This document shows positions 16,928-23,925 of a stretch of 33,036 nucleotides of DNA, piece by piece. Below the pieces are notes generated by a model. It was not told the origin of the DNA. It did not search any database and saw only the letters and a program-made list of their open reading frames with translations. The translations under genes were made by a program, and so were the position numbers. The stretch is from an uncultured Pelagibacteraceae bacterium (GTDB taxonomy: Bacteria > Pseudomonadota > Alphaproteobacteria > Pelagibacterales > Pelagibacteraceae): assembly GCA_902565385.1 (NCBI GenBank), contig CACFEW010000007.1:1-33036 (forward strand), read 5' to 3'. Each line of letters opens with the position of its first letter. Position 1 is the stretch's first letter.

Positions 16928-17116
16928 TTACTTTTTACTCATTATCTTTTCTTCACAAAACTTCTTAGCTTCTTCAATAGTCATTGGTTGATCCAACTTT
17001 TGACTACCTGCAATACAAGCATCGATAGATCTTTTAAAATTATGGTCTCTAAAGGTGAAAATAAAATATATACCAATGATTATTAAAATAATTGTTAGAA
17101 TATTTTTTACTTTCAC
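16928..17116 (-). CDS. 62-residue single-pass membrane protein with two cysteines
   Basis: One N-terminal membrane helix (about residues 5-22) is followed by a short soluble domain, IDACIAGSQKLDQPMTIEEAKKFCEEKI, with Cys34 and Cys54. The TIEEAKKFCEEK part looks like an amphipathic helix. An N-in orientation would place the cysteines in the periplasm, where a disulfide could form. Its start overlaps the stop of the crotonase-fold gene by 4 bases (ATGA) and its stop is 5 bases before the CoA-binding gene, strong evidence that it is a translated gene. I recognise no family. Confidence 0.72.
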   Translation of the reverse strand: MKVKNILTIILIIIGIYFIFTFRDHNFKRSIDACIAGSQKLDQPMTIEEAKKFCEEKIMSKK

Positions 17117-17886
17117 TTATTTCTCCACTTTGGTTTTCTTTTTTCTAAAAAAGCTGAAATACCTTCTTTTGCATCCATAGCCATCATATTGTATGTCATC
17201 ATTTGACTTGTATACGAGTACGCTTTTCTGAGGGGCATTTCTAACTGCTTATAAAAAGCTTGTTTTCCAATTTTGATTGTTAAATTTGATTTTGATGCAA
17301 TTTTTTTTGCAATTTTCATCGTCTCACTATTTAATTTTGATTTTGAAAAATAATCATTAATTAAACCAATTTCCTTTGCGTAATTTGCTTTAATTGGTTC
17401 ACCAGTTAGAAGCATCTTCATCATAGGTTTTCTATTAATCTTTCTGCTAACTGCAACCATAGGAGTACTACAAAACAATCCAATATTTACTCCTGGTGTT
17501 GCAAAAAGTGCATCTTTTGTGCTGTAAGCTAAATCACAACTAGCAACTAATTGACATCCTGCTGCATAAGCTGCACCATGAACTTTTGCAATAACTGGTT
17601 TTTTACCCTCAACTATTTGAAGCATTAGCTTAGAACAAAGATTAAATAATTTTTTATATCTTTCTTTTTTCTTTAAGTCTTTAACTTCTTTTAAATTATG
17701 ACCTGCACTAAAACCTTTTCCAGCACCCTCAAGAATAATAACTTTAACCTTTTTATCTTTGTCTAATTTTTTAAAAACATTGATTAAATCTTTTAAATTT
17801 TTGTAAGATAAAGAGTTGTATGTTTTTGGCTCATTAATAATAACTCTTGCTATATCTTTATTCTGATTGATGATTTTGATATTCAT
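17113..17886 (-). CDS. Enoyl-CoA hydratase/isomerase-fold protein lacking catalytic glutamates
   Basis: A 257-residue crotonase-fold protein resembling the ECHDC3 branch. The oxyanion-hole segments are GFSAGHNL (about 58-65) and GAAYAAGCQLVASCD (about 104-118), with MLLTGEPIKANYAKEIGLI further on. In classical hydratases the acid/base residues are the Glu in GGCEL and the Glu in QPE. Here they read GCQL (Gln112) and TPG (Gly132), so simple enoyl-CoA hydration is unlikely. A CoA-thioester substrate is still expected from the fold. It lies in an operon with a nucleotidyltransferase (6-base gap upstream) and a small membrane protein. Confidence 0.85.
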   Translation of the reverse strand: MNIKIINQNKDIARVIINEPKTYNSLSYKNLKDLINVFKKLDKDKKVKVIILEGAGKGFSAGHNLKEVKDLKKKERYKKLFNLCSKLMLQIVEGKKPVIAKVHGAAYAAGCQLVASCDLAYSTKDALFATPGVNIGLFCSTPMVAVSRKINRKPMMKMLLTGEPIKANYAKEIGLINDYFSKSKLNSETMKIAKKIASKSNLTIKIGKQAFYKQLEMPLRKAYSYTSQMMTYNMMAMDAKEGISAFLEKRKPKWRNK

Positions 17887-17892
17887 TAAAAA

Positions 17893-18267
17893 CTATTTAA
17901 GTTTACCCTCTTCTCTCATCTTTGCTCTTATCTTGGTGGCTGAAATTTTTTGTATTTCCTCAGGTAAAACAATTTCTTCTATTTTGTAACCAACACCTCT
18001 TCCATAACAAATGTTTGTAATATTGGGAACTAACATAATTTTAAAACGTCCCTCGAATTCTGGATTAAGTTTATCTTCAATATTTTTTTTTACTGTTTCA
18101 AAGTCAAATGGATTATCATCCACACCTTGTACGTCTCTGATTTGTATACAAACTTGTCCAGTTTTCTTAATTATTTCTTTAAATAAAGTATAGTGACCAT
18201 CATGAAATGGTTGCCATCTTCCAAGCATTTGAGCAGTTGGTTTTTTATTATCCCACTTGTAAGTCAT
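17893..18267 (-). CDS. Small nucleotidyltransferase (HxGH superfamily)
   Basis: A 124-residue protein with the nucleotidyltransferase signatures GRWQPFHDGHYTLF (HxGH at 22-25) and ISATKIR (108-114), the counterparts of the ATP/CTP-binding motifs in cytidylyl- and adenylyltransferases. It also has NICYGRGVGY before the second motif. It is short for the superfamily, close to glycerol-3-phosphate cytidylyltransferase size. The substrate is unknown. Its ATG overlaps the stop of the APS-kinase-like gene (TAATG), so the two probably act in the same pathway, for example activating a small phosphorylated compound. Confidence 0.8.
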   Translation of the reverse strand: MTYKWDNKKPTAQMLGRWQPFHDGHYTLFKEIIKKTGQVCIQIRDVQGVDDNPFDFETVKKNIEDKLNPEFEGRFKIMLVPNITNICYGRGVGYKIEEIVLPEEIQKISATKIRAKMREEGKLK

Positions 18268-18674
18268 TATTTTAATTTCTCATATATCTTTGGAGCCCAA
18301 TTTTTAGCATCTTGAGTTGTTACATGAAAGTCATACTTATCAGGTTTTACAAACATTTTATTTGTATCATCAAACCTACCCTCCTTAATTGTATCAACCC
18401 AAATAACAAAATCTGCTGGAAATAAACTTCTTGCCTCAGGAGTAGGACAAATAAAATCTGCTACAACATAATTTCCATCATTTTTCAATTTTACTGCAAA
18501 GTCAGCCATTCTTTTTGCTTGTCTTTTTCTTCCTTCCTCAGAAAAATCCCAATCATTGGCTTCTTTTCTTACTTCATCAGCATTTAATCTTTTAGCATTT
18601 AACATCGGACCAAGTTCGTTTGCTAACGTAGTTTTTCCTGATCCCGGTAGTCCCATTATTAAAATTATTTTCAT
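18267..18674 (-). CDS. Short P-loop kinase resembling adenylylsulfate kinase
   Basis: A 135-residue P-loop protein. Walker A is MGLPGSGKTTLA (about 7-18). RLNADEVRKEANDWDFSEEGRKRQAKRMADFA and VADFICPTPEARSLF align well with adenylylsulfate (APS) kinases. APS kinases are usually about 170-200 residues, so this is shorter, mainly toward the C-terminus. SAR11 members are described as lacking assimilatory sulfate reduction, and no sulfate gene is seen in the window, so phosphorylation of a different small molecule is plausible. It is the first gene of a minus-strand run and is tightly coupled to the nucleotidyltransferase gene. Confidence 0.78.
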   Translation of the reverse strand: MKIILIMGLPGSGKTTLANELGPMLNAKRLNADEVRKEANDWDFSEEGRKRQAKRMADFAVKLKNDGNYVVADFICPTPEARSLFPADFVIWVDTIKEGRFDDTNKMFVKPDKYDFHVTTQDAKNWAPKIYEKLK

Positions 18675-18685
18675 TTGATATTAAA

Positions 18686-18713
18686 TTGACACCTTTTTCA
18701 AAAAAGATAAAGA
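18686..18713 (+). promoter_or_regulatory. Candidate promoter for the MetF-like/GcvT-like genes
   Basis: A perfect TTGACA (18686-18691) is followed after 16 bases by TAAAGA (18708-18713), a weak -10 match. Initiation would fall at about 18720, directly on or next to the ATG at 18721. No Shine-Dalgarno sequence precedes that ATG, so a leaderless message is possible. The prediction rests on these matches alone. Confidence 0.4.
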
Positions 18714-18720
18714 TCTTATA

Positions 18721-19449
18721 ATGAAATTTTCTCTTGAAATAGGCCCTCAGACAGATCTTGATACAGTACCTCAAGTAAAAGATGTTTATATCACAATGCT
18801 TCCAGGGGGTGACTATAGAGAAACAGCTCAACAGGCAGTTGAGTTAGTTAAAAAAGGTTTTAATCCTGTTCCTCATTTTCCTGCAAGGTCAATGCTGGAT
18901 GAAAAACAACTAAAAGATTATGTTTCTAGGTGTAAAGATGGTGGTGTTAAACAAGTTTTAGTAATTGGTGGCGGGAGAGAACCAATGGGAAAATTTGATA
19001 GCTCGTTTCAACTTTTAGAGACTGGTTATTTTGAGAAGATGACAATAGGAATTGCTGGACACCCTGAGGGGAGTCCTGATATATCCGACTCAGATTTAGA
19101 AAAAGCTATGATAGATAAAAAGCCTTATGCTGATTACATCGTAACCCAATGGTTATTAGATCCCCAGCCTATTATAGATTTTGTTTCTAAACAAAGTGTA
19201 CCAGTGCATGTGGGAATTACTGGGCCTCTAAAAATATCTAGCTTAATAAAATTTGCTAATATCGTTGGTGCAAAAAATTCTCTAAATTTTCTTAAATCTA
19301 ATTTTAGTAAGGCGTTAGATTTATTAAAACCTAAAGACCCTAATGATTTAATTGGGAAAGTTAAATCGCATACTGATTTCTTCCACATTTATACATTCGG
19401 CGGCTTGAAGGAAACAAACAAGTGGTTGAAGGAGAATGGTTATGTCTAA
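18721..19449 (+). CDS. Short methylenetetrahydrofolate reductase-like protein
   Basis: A 242-residue TIM-barrel-type protein with MTHFR features: FSLEIGPQTD at the start of strand 1 (matching the Glu-bearing motif of MetF), NPVPHFPARS, VLVIGGGREPMG, IGIAGHPEGSPD (the GYPEGHP-type motif) and HIYTFGG near the end. Full-length bacterial MetF is about 290 residues, so this belongs to a shorter class. It would interconvert 5-methyl- and 5,10-methylene-THF. The next gene, a GcvT-like methyltransferase, overlaps its end by 8 bases, suggesting that methyl groups placed on THF by that protein are oxidised here to methylene-THF. Confidence 0.8.
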   Translation: MKFSLEIGPQTDLDTVPQVKDVYITMLPGGDYRETAQQAVELVKKGFNPVPHFPARSMLDEKQLKDYVSRCKDGGVKQVLVIGGGREPMGKFDSSFQLLETGYFEKMTIGIAGHPEGSPDISDSDLEKAMIDKKPYADYIVTQWLLDPQPIIDFVSKQSVPVHVGITGPLKISSLIKFANIVGAKNSLNFLKSNFSKALDLLKPKDPNDLIGKVKSHTDFFHIYTFGGLKETNKWLKENGYV

Positions 19450-20800
19450 AGAATTTGACTATACTAAACTAAAGCATGTTACTTCTGTTGATCAGTCAGA
19501 TCGAAAAGTACCATACAATTTAAGACAAAGTGGGCCTACAAAAGTTGAAATGTTAATTTCAACAAGAGTAAGAAAATCACCATATTGGCATTTATCAATG
19601 CAAGCAGGTTGTTGGAGAGCAACTGTTTATAATCGAATTTATCATCCTAGGGGATATGTAAAACCTGAAGATGGTGGTGCAATGGTTGAGTATGATGCAA
19701 TTGTAAATCATGTAACTATGTGGAATGTTGCTGTTGAAAGACAGATCCAAGTAAAGGGTCCTGATGCAGAAAAATTTGTTGATTACGTGATAACTCGAGA
19801 TGCAACAAAAATCTCTCCGATGAGAGCAAGATATGTAATTTTATGTAACGCTTACGGAGGAGTTTTAAACGATCCAATACTTTTAAGAATTTCAAAAGAT
19901 GAATTTTGGTTTTCTTTATCAGACTCGGACATAGGAATGTATTTACAAGGCGTTAATGCAGACGGTAAATTTAATTGCACCATTGAAGAAATTGATGCAT
20001 GTCCAGTTCAAATTCAAGGGCCTAAATCAAAAGCGCTTATGAAAGATTTGCTAGGTGATCAGGTTGATTTAGAAAATATGCCTTTCTATGGTTTAGCTGA
20101 AGTTAAGGTTGCCGGAAGAAGTTGTGTTATCTCTCAATCAGGTTTTTCAGGTGAAGCTGGATATGAAATATATTTAAGGAATGCAACTTTATATGCCGAT
20201 GAGATGTGGAATGCTGTTCTTGAAGCTGGAAAAAAACACCAGCTAATGGTTATTGCCCCTGCTCACCACAGAAGAATTCAAGCTGGGATTCTTTCTTGGG
20301 GTCAAGATATGGATCAACAACATAACCCTTTCCAGTGTAATTTAGGTTATCAAGTTTCTTTATCAGGAAAAGGAGAATGGAAAAAAACTTCTGATTACGT
20401 AGGAAAAAAAGCTCTTGAAAAAATGGGCGCTGAAATCAAAGCTGGAAAAAAACCTTATAAGTTACAGTTGGTTGGTCTTGAGTTAGGAGGAAAACCAATT
20501 GATGATTATGCACCAGATTTTTGGTTGATATCTAATGCAGATGGTGGTGATCCAGTTGGTTTTGTAACATCACCATGGTGGCATCCTGAAAAGAAAACTA
20601 ATATTGCTATGGGATATGTTCCATTTGATGGAACTTTAAATGCCAATGGCTTTCCTAAAGGTAAAGTTGGAACTAAATTTAAAGTTCATTTACCAGAGAA
20701 ATATTCAGATAAACCAGGAACACCTGTTGATGCCGTTATAGTTGATATTCCATTTAAGGAATCTTATAACGCTAACACAAGAGAAGTGGTATCAGGTTAA
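19442..20800 (+). CDS. GcvT-family THF-dependent methyltransferase/demethylase
   Basis: A 452-residue GcvT-fold protein. Recognisable parts are SPYWHLSMQAGCWRATVYNRIYHP, VERQIQVKGPDAEKFVDYVITRD (the GcvT domain start), VQIQGPKSKALMKDLL, ISQSGFSGEAGYEIYL and a C-terminal IAMGYVPFDGTLNANGFPKG. It is longer than DMSP demethylase DmdA (about 370) and resembles it only in the shared fold. The demethylated substrate is unknown. The ATG at 19442 is preferred over 19436 because GGAG lies 7 bases ahead of it but only 1 base ahead of the other. Coupling to the MetF-like gene supports a role in methyl-to-THF transfer. Confidence 0.85.
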   Translation: MSKEFDYTKLKHVTSVDQSDRKVPYNLRQSGPTKVEMLISTRVRKSPYWHLSMQAGCWRATVYNRIYHPRGYVKPEDGGAMVEYDAIVNHVTMWNVAVERQIQVKGPDAEKFVDYVITRDATKISPMRARYVILCNAYGGVLNDPILLRISKDEFWFSLSDSDIGMYLQGVNADGKFNCTIEEIDACPVQIQGPKSKALMKDLLGDQVDLENMPFYGLAEVKVAGRSCVISQSGFSGEAGYEIYLRNATLYADEMWNAVLEAGKKHQLMVIAPAHHRRIQAGILSWGQDMDQQHNPFQCNLGYQVSLSGKGEWKKTSDYVGKKALEKMGAEIKAGKKPYKLQLVGLELGGKPIDDYAPDFWLISNADGGDPVGFVTSPWWHPEKKTNIAMGYVPFDGTLNANGFPKGKVGTKFKVHLPEKYSDKPGTPVDAVIVDIPFKESYNANTREVVSG

Positions 20801-20810
20801 TTATTTTTTT

Positions 20811-20830
20811 AGGGGAGTTTGCGCTCCCCT
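20811..20830 (+). promoter_or_regulatory. GC-rich hairpin after the GcvT-like gene
   Basis: AGGGGAG (20811-20817) and CTCCCCT (20824-20830) form a perfect 7-base stem around TTTGCG, 11 bases after the gcvT-like stop. A T-run precedes the stem but only two T residues follow it on the plus strand, so termination would be weak. It may act as a 3'-end processing or stability element. The next small gene starts 12 bases later. Confidence 0.55.
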
Positions 20831-20841
20831 TAAAATCATAA

Positions 20842-20946
20842 ATGACAAAGAGTTTCATTATTGTAGTTTGCATTATCATCGCTATTGCATTAATACTATT
20901 TCCGTTAATTGTATCTTACAAAGAACAAAAAAATAAAAAAAAATAA
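20842..20946 (+). CDS. 34-residue single-pass membrane peptide
   Basis: The reading MTKSFIIVVCIIIAIALILF then PLIVSYKEQKNKKK gives one membrane helix followed by a short, strongly basic cytoplasmic-type tail. Its TAA is directly followed by the ATG of the Yip1-type gene (no bases between), which suggests translational coupling. Peptides this small are easily missed. The evidence is the organised helix-plus-tail layout and the position. A chance reading frame remains possible in AT-rich DNA. Confidence 0.5.
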   Translation: MTKSFIIVVCIIIAIALILFPLIVSYKEQKNKKK

Positions 20947-21489
20947 ATGTTTGCTGAATTTTTAAATATAATTTTTAAATCTATAAAATTAGATAAAACA
21001 CTTTATAGTGATAATAAAAATTTTGGTGAAGCTGCGATATATTTTGCGGGTTTGATAATGATATTAGATGGTGTAGCTGGAGCTGTGGCTGCAAATACTG
21101 TGGTAAAAACAGCTATAGGAATGTCTGGTCTTACGGCAATTTTAACATGGTTCATTTGGGCAATTTTTATTTATGTAATTGGTGTAAAATTATTTCCAGA
21201 TAAACAAACAAAAGTGCCTTTTAAAAAAGTTCTGGTAGCAGTTGGTTTTGCTCATTCACCAGGTTTACTAAGATTTTTTGCATTAACCCCCGAATTAATG
21301 ATACCAATCATTTTTCTTACTCAATTCTGGATTTTTGCAAGTTTAATTATTTCAACAAAGCAAATCTTAAATTTAAAATCTAATTTTAAAGCGTTTGGCA
21401 TAATATTTTTATCATTTTTAATTATTGCTTTTTTATCAATATCTTTTGTTATGAGTAGAATGAATGCTTTACCAATAAATAGTATCTAA
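20947..21489 (+). CDS. Yip1-domain integral membrane protein
   Basis: A 180-residue membrane protein with about five helices and the Yip1-type layout: a short amphipathic start (FLNIIFKSIKLDKTLY), then AAIYFAGLIMILDGVAGAVA, LTWFIWAIFIYVIGVKLFP, the polar FKKVLVAVGFAHSPGLLRF loop, and two more hydrophobic segments. The GFAHSPGLLR motif is typical of bacterial Yip1 family members, whose function is unknown. It ends in a 4-base convergent overlap with the zinc-ribbon gene on the other strand, leaving no room for a terminator. Confidence 0.8.
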   Translation: MFAEFLNIIFKSIKLDKTLYSDNKNFGEAAIYFAGLIMILDGVAGAVAANTVVKTAIGMSGLTAILTWFIWAIFIYVIGVKLFPDKQTKVPFKKVLVAVGFAHSPGLLRFFALTPELMIPIIFLTQFWIFASLIISTKQILNLKSNFKAFGIIFLSFLIIAFLSISFVMSRMNALPINSI

Positions 21490-21656
21490 ATTGGAAAGAT
21501 TGTTTTCGAAACCCTGCATGATTTACAAATTTTAAATCCAGTCAAAATTAAATTTTGGGTAACACTTTCATCAGTTTTTTTACATTCATCACAGATATCA
21601 TTTAATTCATCAGTGTTTGTGTTATGCTGATCTTTAATATTATCATCTTCAATCAT
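21486..21656 (-). CDS. 56-residue zinc-ribbon-like protein
   Basis: A small acidic protein, with an Asp/Asn-rich first 20 residues, then ICDECKKTDE and, after an 18-residue spacer, FKICKSCRV. The two CxxC pairs (Cys22/25 and Cys44/47) are the layout of a zinc ribbon. The ATG at 21656 lies inside the end of the DUF3726 gene (8-base overlap) and the stop is TAG. The whole region between neighbours is used, and the reading ends in a 4-base convergent overlap with the Yip1 gene. It is the last member of the unit starting with the M19-like gene. The function is unknown. Confidence 0.75.
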   Translation of the reverse strand: MIEDDNIKDQHNTNTDELNDICDECKKTDESVTQNLILTGFKICKSCRVSKTIFPI

Positions 21657-22260
21657 TATCAGTTAAAGCCGCTCCTGCTGCCCCTTTTTTTAAACTTTCT
21701 GTTTCTTCAACAAAAGTTTTTTCTGATAATTGATATAAACTTTTCCAATCTTGCTCGGTAAAGTTGTCATTATTTTCTAAAATTTTTACCTCTACGTTGT
21801 TTGCAATATTTGGACAATTTTTATTTAACAAGTTTGTGGAAATATTAACATTTATATTTAATAGAAACTCATTTTTTTCAAACTTAAAAAAAATTTTTTT
21901 ACCGATAACCTCTGAGCTTCTACTAAGAAAGGGTAAAAATAGTAATGGGTATGCAACTTTGGAAAAATTAATAGTTTTTATTTTTTCAATTTTTTCAATT
22001 TGATCTAAAAAACTTACACCTAAAATAATTGGGCAGTAAGAAAATTCAGAGTTTTCATTATTTTGATTAATTAGATTAAGACTCTCAAACTTTTTGTCTT
22101 TTTTTTCATTTAAATATTCATTTAAATTTTTAACTCCTTCAAAGTTAAACATTTCTAGTAATCTTACACTTTTTCCAACTTCTTCGCTTATTCCCCAAGA
22201 ATAACCTAATGCTCTACTCGCGCGTTTAGAGGTTGTTTCAATTTCACTCAAAGATTTCAT
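21649..22260 (-). CDS. DUF3726 family protein
   Basis: A 203-residue soluble protein. SLSEIETTSKRASRALGYSWGISEEVGKSVRLLEMFNFEGVKNLNEYL at the start matches the DUF3726 pattern (helical, 'RA-RG-G-WG-AEE-G' type). The C-terminus reads TESLKKGAAGAALTDND, also typical of the family. The middle (about 95-150) is beta-rich and poorly recognisable. No catalytic role is known to me. It sits 9 bases after the 550-residue gene and overlaps the zinc-ribbon gene, so all are probably made together. Confidence 0.75.
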   Translation of the reverse strand: MKSLSEIETTSKRASRALGYSWGISEEVGKSVRLLEMFNFEGVKNLNEYLNEKKDKKFESLNLINQNNENSEFSYCPIILGVSFLDQIEKIEKIKTINFSKVAYPLLFLPFLSRSSEVIGKKIFFKFEKNEFLLNINVNISTNLLNKNCPNIANNVEVKILENNDNFTEQDWKSLYQLSEKTFVEETESLKKGAAGAALTDND

Positions 22261-22269
22261 AAAATTTAA

Positions 22270-23922
22270 TCAACGATAGACCCAATGCTGATTATAATCT
22301 TTTAATTCATGCGGAAGTGGTGCTCCTTGAAACATACAAATTCTTAACCACTTGTCTGACTTAGGATCAAATTTTAGTGCACCAAAAAAAGATAATTTTA
22401 ATCGTAGCATATCGATTGGGACAACGTTTTCATTAATTGTATTATCTTGAATTTCAGCATATGGAAATTTTTCAACGATAAATGCGCGTCTTACAACATG
22501 TCTTAAATCTGCATTATACATTAAAAATCTATCAATAGTTAAATCATCTTTACATGAAATTAACTGATCATATAGTTTTTTAATATCTCTAGCAATTGCA
22601 AGAGGTTGTTCTAATTCTGCACCTCCTTCCTCAAAACGATCTGCATACCTGGGCTCTTCTTTATTTTTAGAAATAAACCAAAAATTTCTTAAATTTGATT
22701 TATCTTTGAAATCCATTTTTAGAATATCTGGATATCTTTGCTTTAAAATATTTTTAAGATCTAAAACTGTTCGTTCTGTGGGAATTCTAAAATACTTTTC
22801 CTCATCTGAGCTCATTTTTTTTATTAATGGCTTAACAATTTTATCAAAAGGTTCCATCATCATAGACACGATATACTCAATAGTTTCTTCACAAGTTTCT
22901 TCCTCTAACCATAAATATATTTGATTGAAAGGATATGGAGTTGAAAAATCTAATTGATCTTCGATAAATTCTAAAAATTTTTTTACATTAAGAAGTAGTG
23001 AATTTATTTTTTTTATTTGAAATTCACTTTCAGAATTCCAACTGGTAATATTTTTTAAGGAATCTTTGACACATTTTTTGAATAAATCTGCATCTTTTGA
23101 ATTCACATTTTTAATTTCTCTAATTTCTTTTAATGCGACTTCTCTTGATAAAATCCAATTATTTAACAGGGTAGGATGATTTACAATAAAAGGTGCCATT
23201 CCAAGTCCAGTTGAATTTCCAATGCCAAGGTTTCTACAAATTTTTTTGTCTAAATTAACTGCTTTCTCTGGATTTTTATTTTTTGCTACATGATTAACTT
23301 GGTCAAAAGTGAATTGCCTTACTAAATAGACTAACATCATCTCTAATCTAAAAGGTCCATTAATTTCCACCCTATTTTTAATTCTAAATCGATCTGCTAA
23401 ACCAAACTTTCCAGAACCATAAACAGCGGTAGTTCTATATAAGTATCCAACTTTTTCTAATAAATCTAAATCTGGCTGATTACCCTCGCTTAACTTTTCA
23501 ACTACGTGATTAAAAACCCTTACCGACTTATTTGCTCTAGATAAAGTTAATTCTTTGTATGAAAGTCTACCAACCTCTTGCCTTGGGACTTCATTCTTCA
23601 ATCTTTCAATATCTTTTTTTGAGGGAACCCCGTCATGCAAAGTAAAAGCAGCGTCCCATTTTGTTGCAATAACTCTATCTGATCTATCATTATCATCTAT
23701 CTTGTTAGCAAAACAAACTAATGAGTAAACTCTTTTATCTTTTTTGAAAGAATATATCGCTACGCCATATCCACCAGAGTCTAAGTTGAATAAATCTCTG
23801 TTGTATTCCCAATCTTTGAATTCATCTAAAAAACTTCTTAGAAATGACAATTTAGATTGATGAAAAGACCCTAGTCTAGACAATTTCATTATTATGTTTG
23901 GATCTCTTAATTCGACTTTCAT
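22270..23922 (-). CDS. Unrecognised 550-residue soluble protein
   Basis: I do not recognise a family. The protein has no signal peptide or membrane helix. It starts MKVELRDPNIIMKLSRLGSFHQ. A probable alpha/beta N-terminal part (about 1-130) includes GGYGVAIYSFKKDKRVYSLVCFANKID and the hydrophilic DDNDRSDRVIATKWDAAFTLHDG, followed by RQEVGRLSYKELTLSRANKSVRVFNHVVEKL. The conserved-looking YRTTAVYGSGKFGLADRFRI (about 161-181) leads into a mainly helical rest with several Trp/Tyr-rich segments. The gene begins 3 bases after the M19-like stop and ends 9 bases before DUF3726, which ties it to them. It is clearly a real, intact gene. Confidence 0.85.
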   Translation of the reverse strand: MKVELRDPNIIMKLSRLGSFHQSKLSFLRSFLDEFKDWEYNRDLFNLDSGGYGVAIYSFKKDKRVYSLVCFANKIDDNDRSDRVIATKWDAAFTLHDGVPSKKDIERLKNEVPRQEVGRLSYKELTLSRANKSVRVFNHVVEKLSEGNQPDLDLLEKVGYLYRTTAVYGSGKFGLADRFRIKNRVEINGPFRLEMMLVYLVRQFTFDQVNHVAKNKNPEKAVNLDKKICRNLGIGNSTGLGMAPFIVNHPTLLNNWILSREVALKEIREIKNVNSKDADLFKKCVKDSLKNITSWNSESEFQIKKINSLLLNVKKFLEFIEDQLDFSTPYPFNQIYLWLEEETCEETIEYIVSMMMEPFDKIVKPLIKKMSSDEEKYFRIPTERTVLDLKNILKQRYPDILKMDFKDKSNLRNFWFISKNKEEPRYADRFEEGGAELEQPLAIARDIKKLYDQLISCKDDLTIDRFLMYNADLRHVVRRAFIVEKFPYAEIQDNTINENVVPIDMLRLKLSFFGALKFDPKSDKWLRICMFQGAPLPHELKDYNQHWVYR

Positions 23923-23925
23923 ACT

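Noticed and set aside
16841-17086. Plus-strand open frame opposite the CoA-binding and 62-residue genes
   Set aside because: The minus-strand genes are supported by motifs and by overlap junctions, and this frame is only a Leu/Phe-rich mirror.
18267-18674. Calling the P-loop kinase a sulfate assimilation enzyme (cysC)
   Set aside because: It is short, no other sulfate assimilation gene is in the window, and SAR11-type organisms are described as lacking the pathway.
18592-18831. Minus-strand frame spanning the start of the APS-kinase-like and MetF-like genes
   Set aside because: It covers a divergent promoter region and two real gene starts, and has no recognisable domain.
19436-19441. GcvT-like start two codons upstream
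   Set aside because: GGAG would be only 1 base from that ATG. The next ATG has a 7-base spacing.
19442-20800. Calling the GcvT-like gene dmdA (DMSP demethylase)
   Set aside because: It is about 80 residues longer than DmdA and resembles it only in the general GcvT fold.
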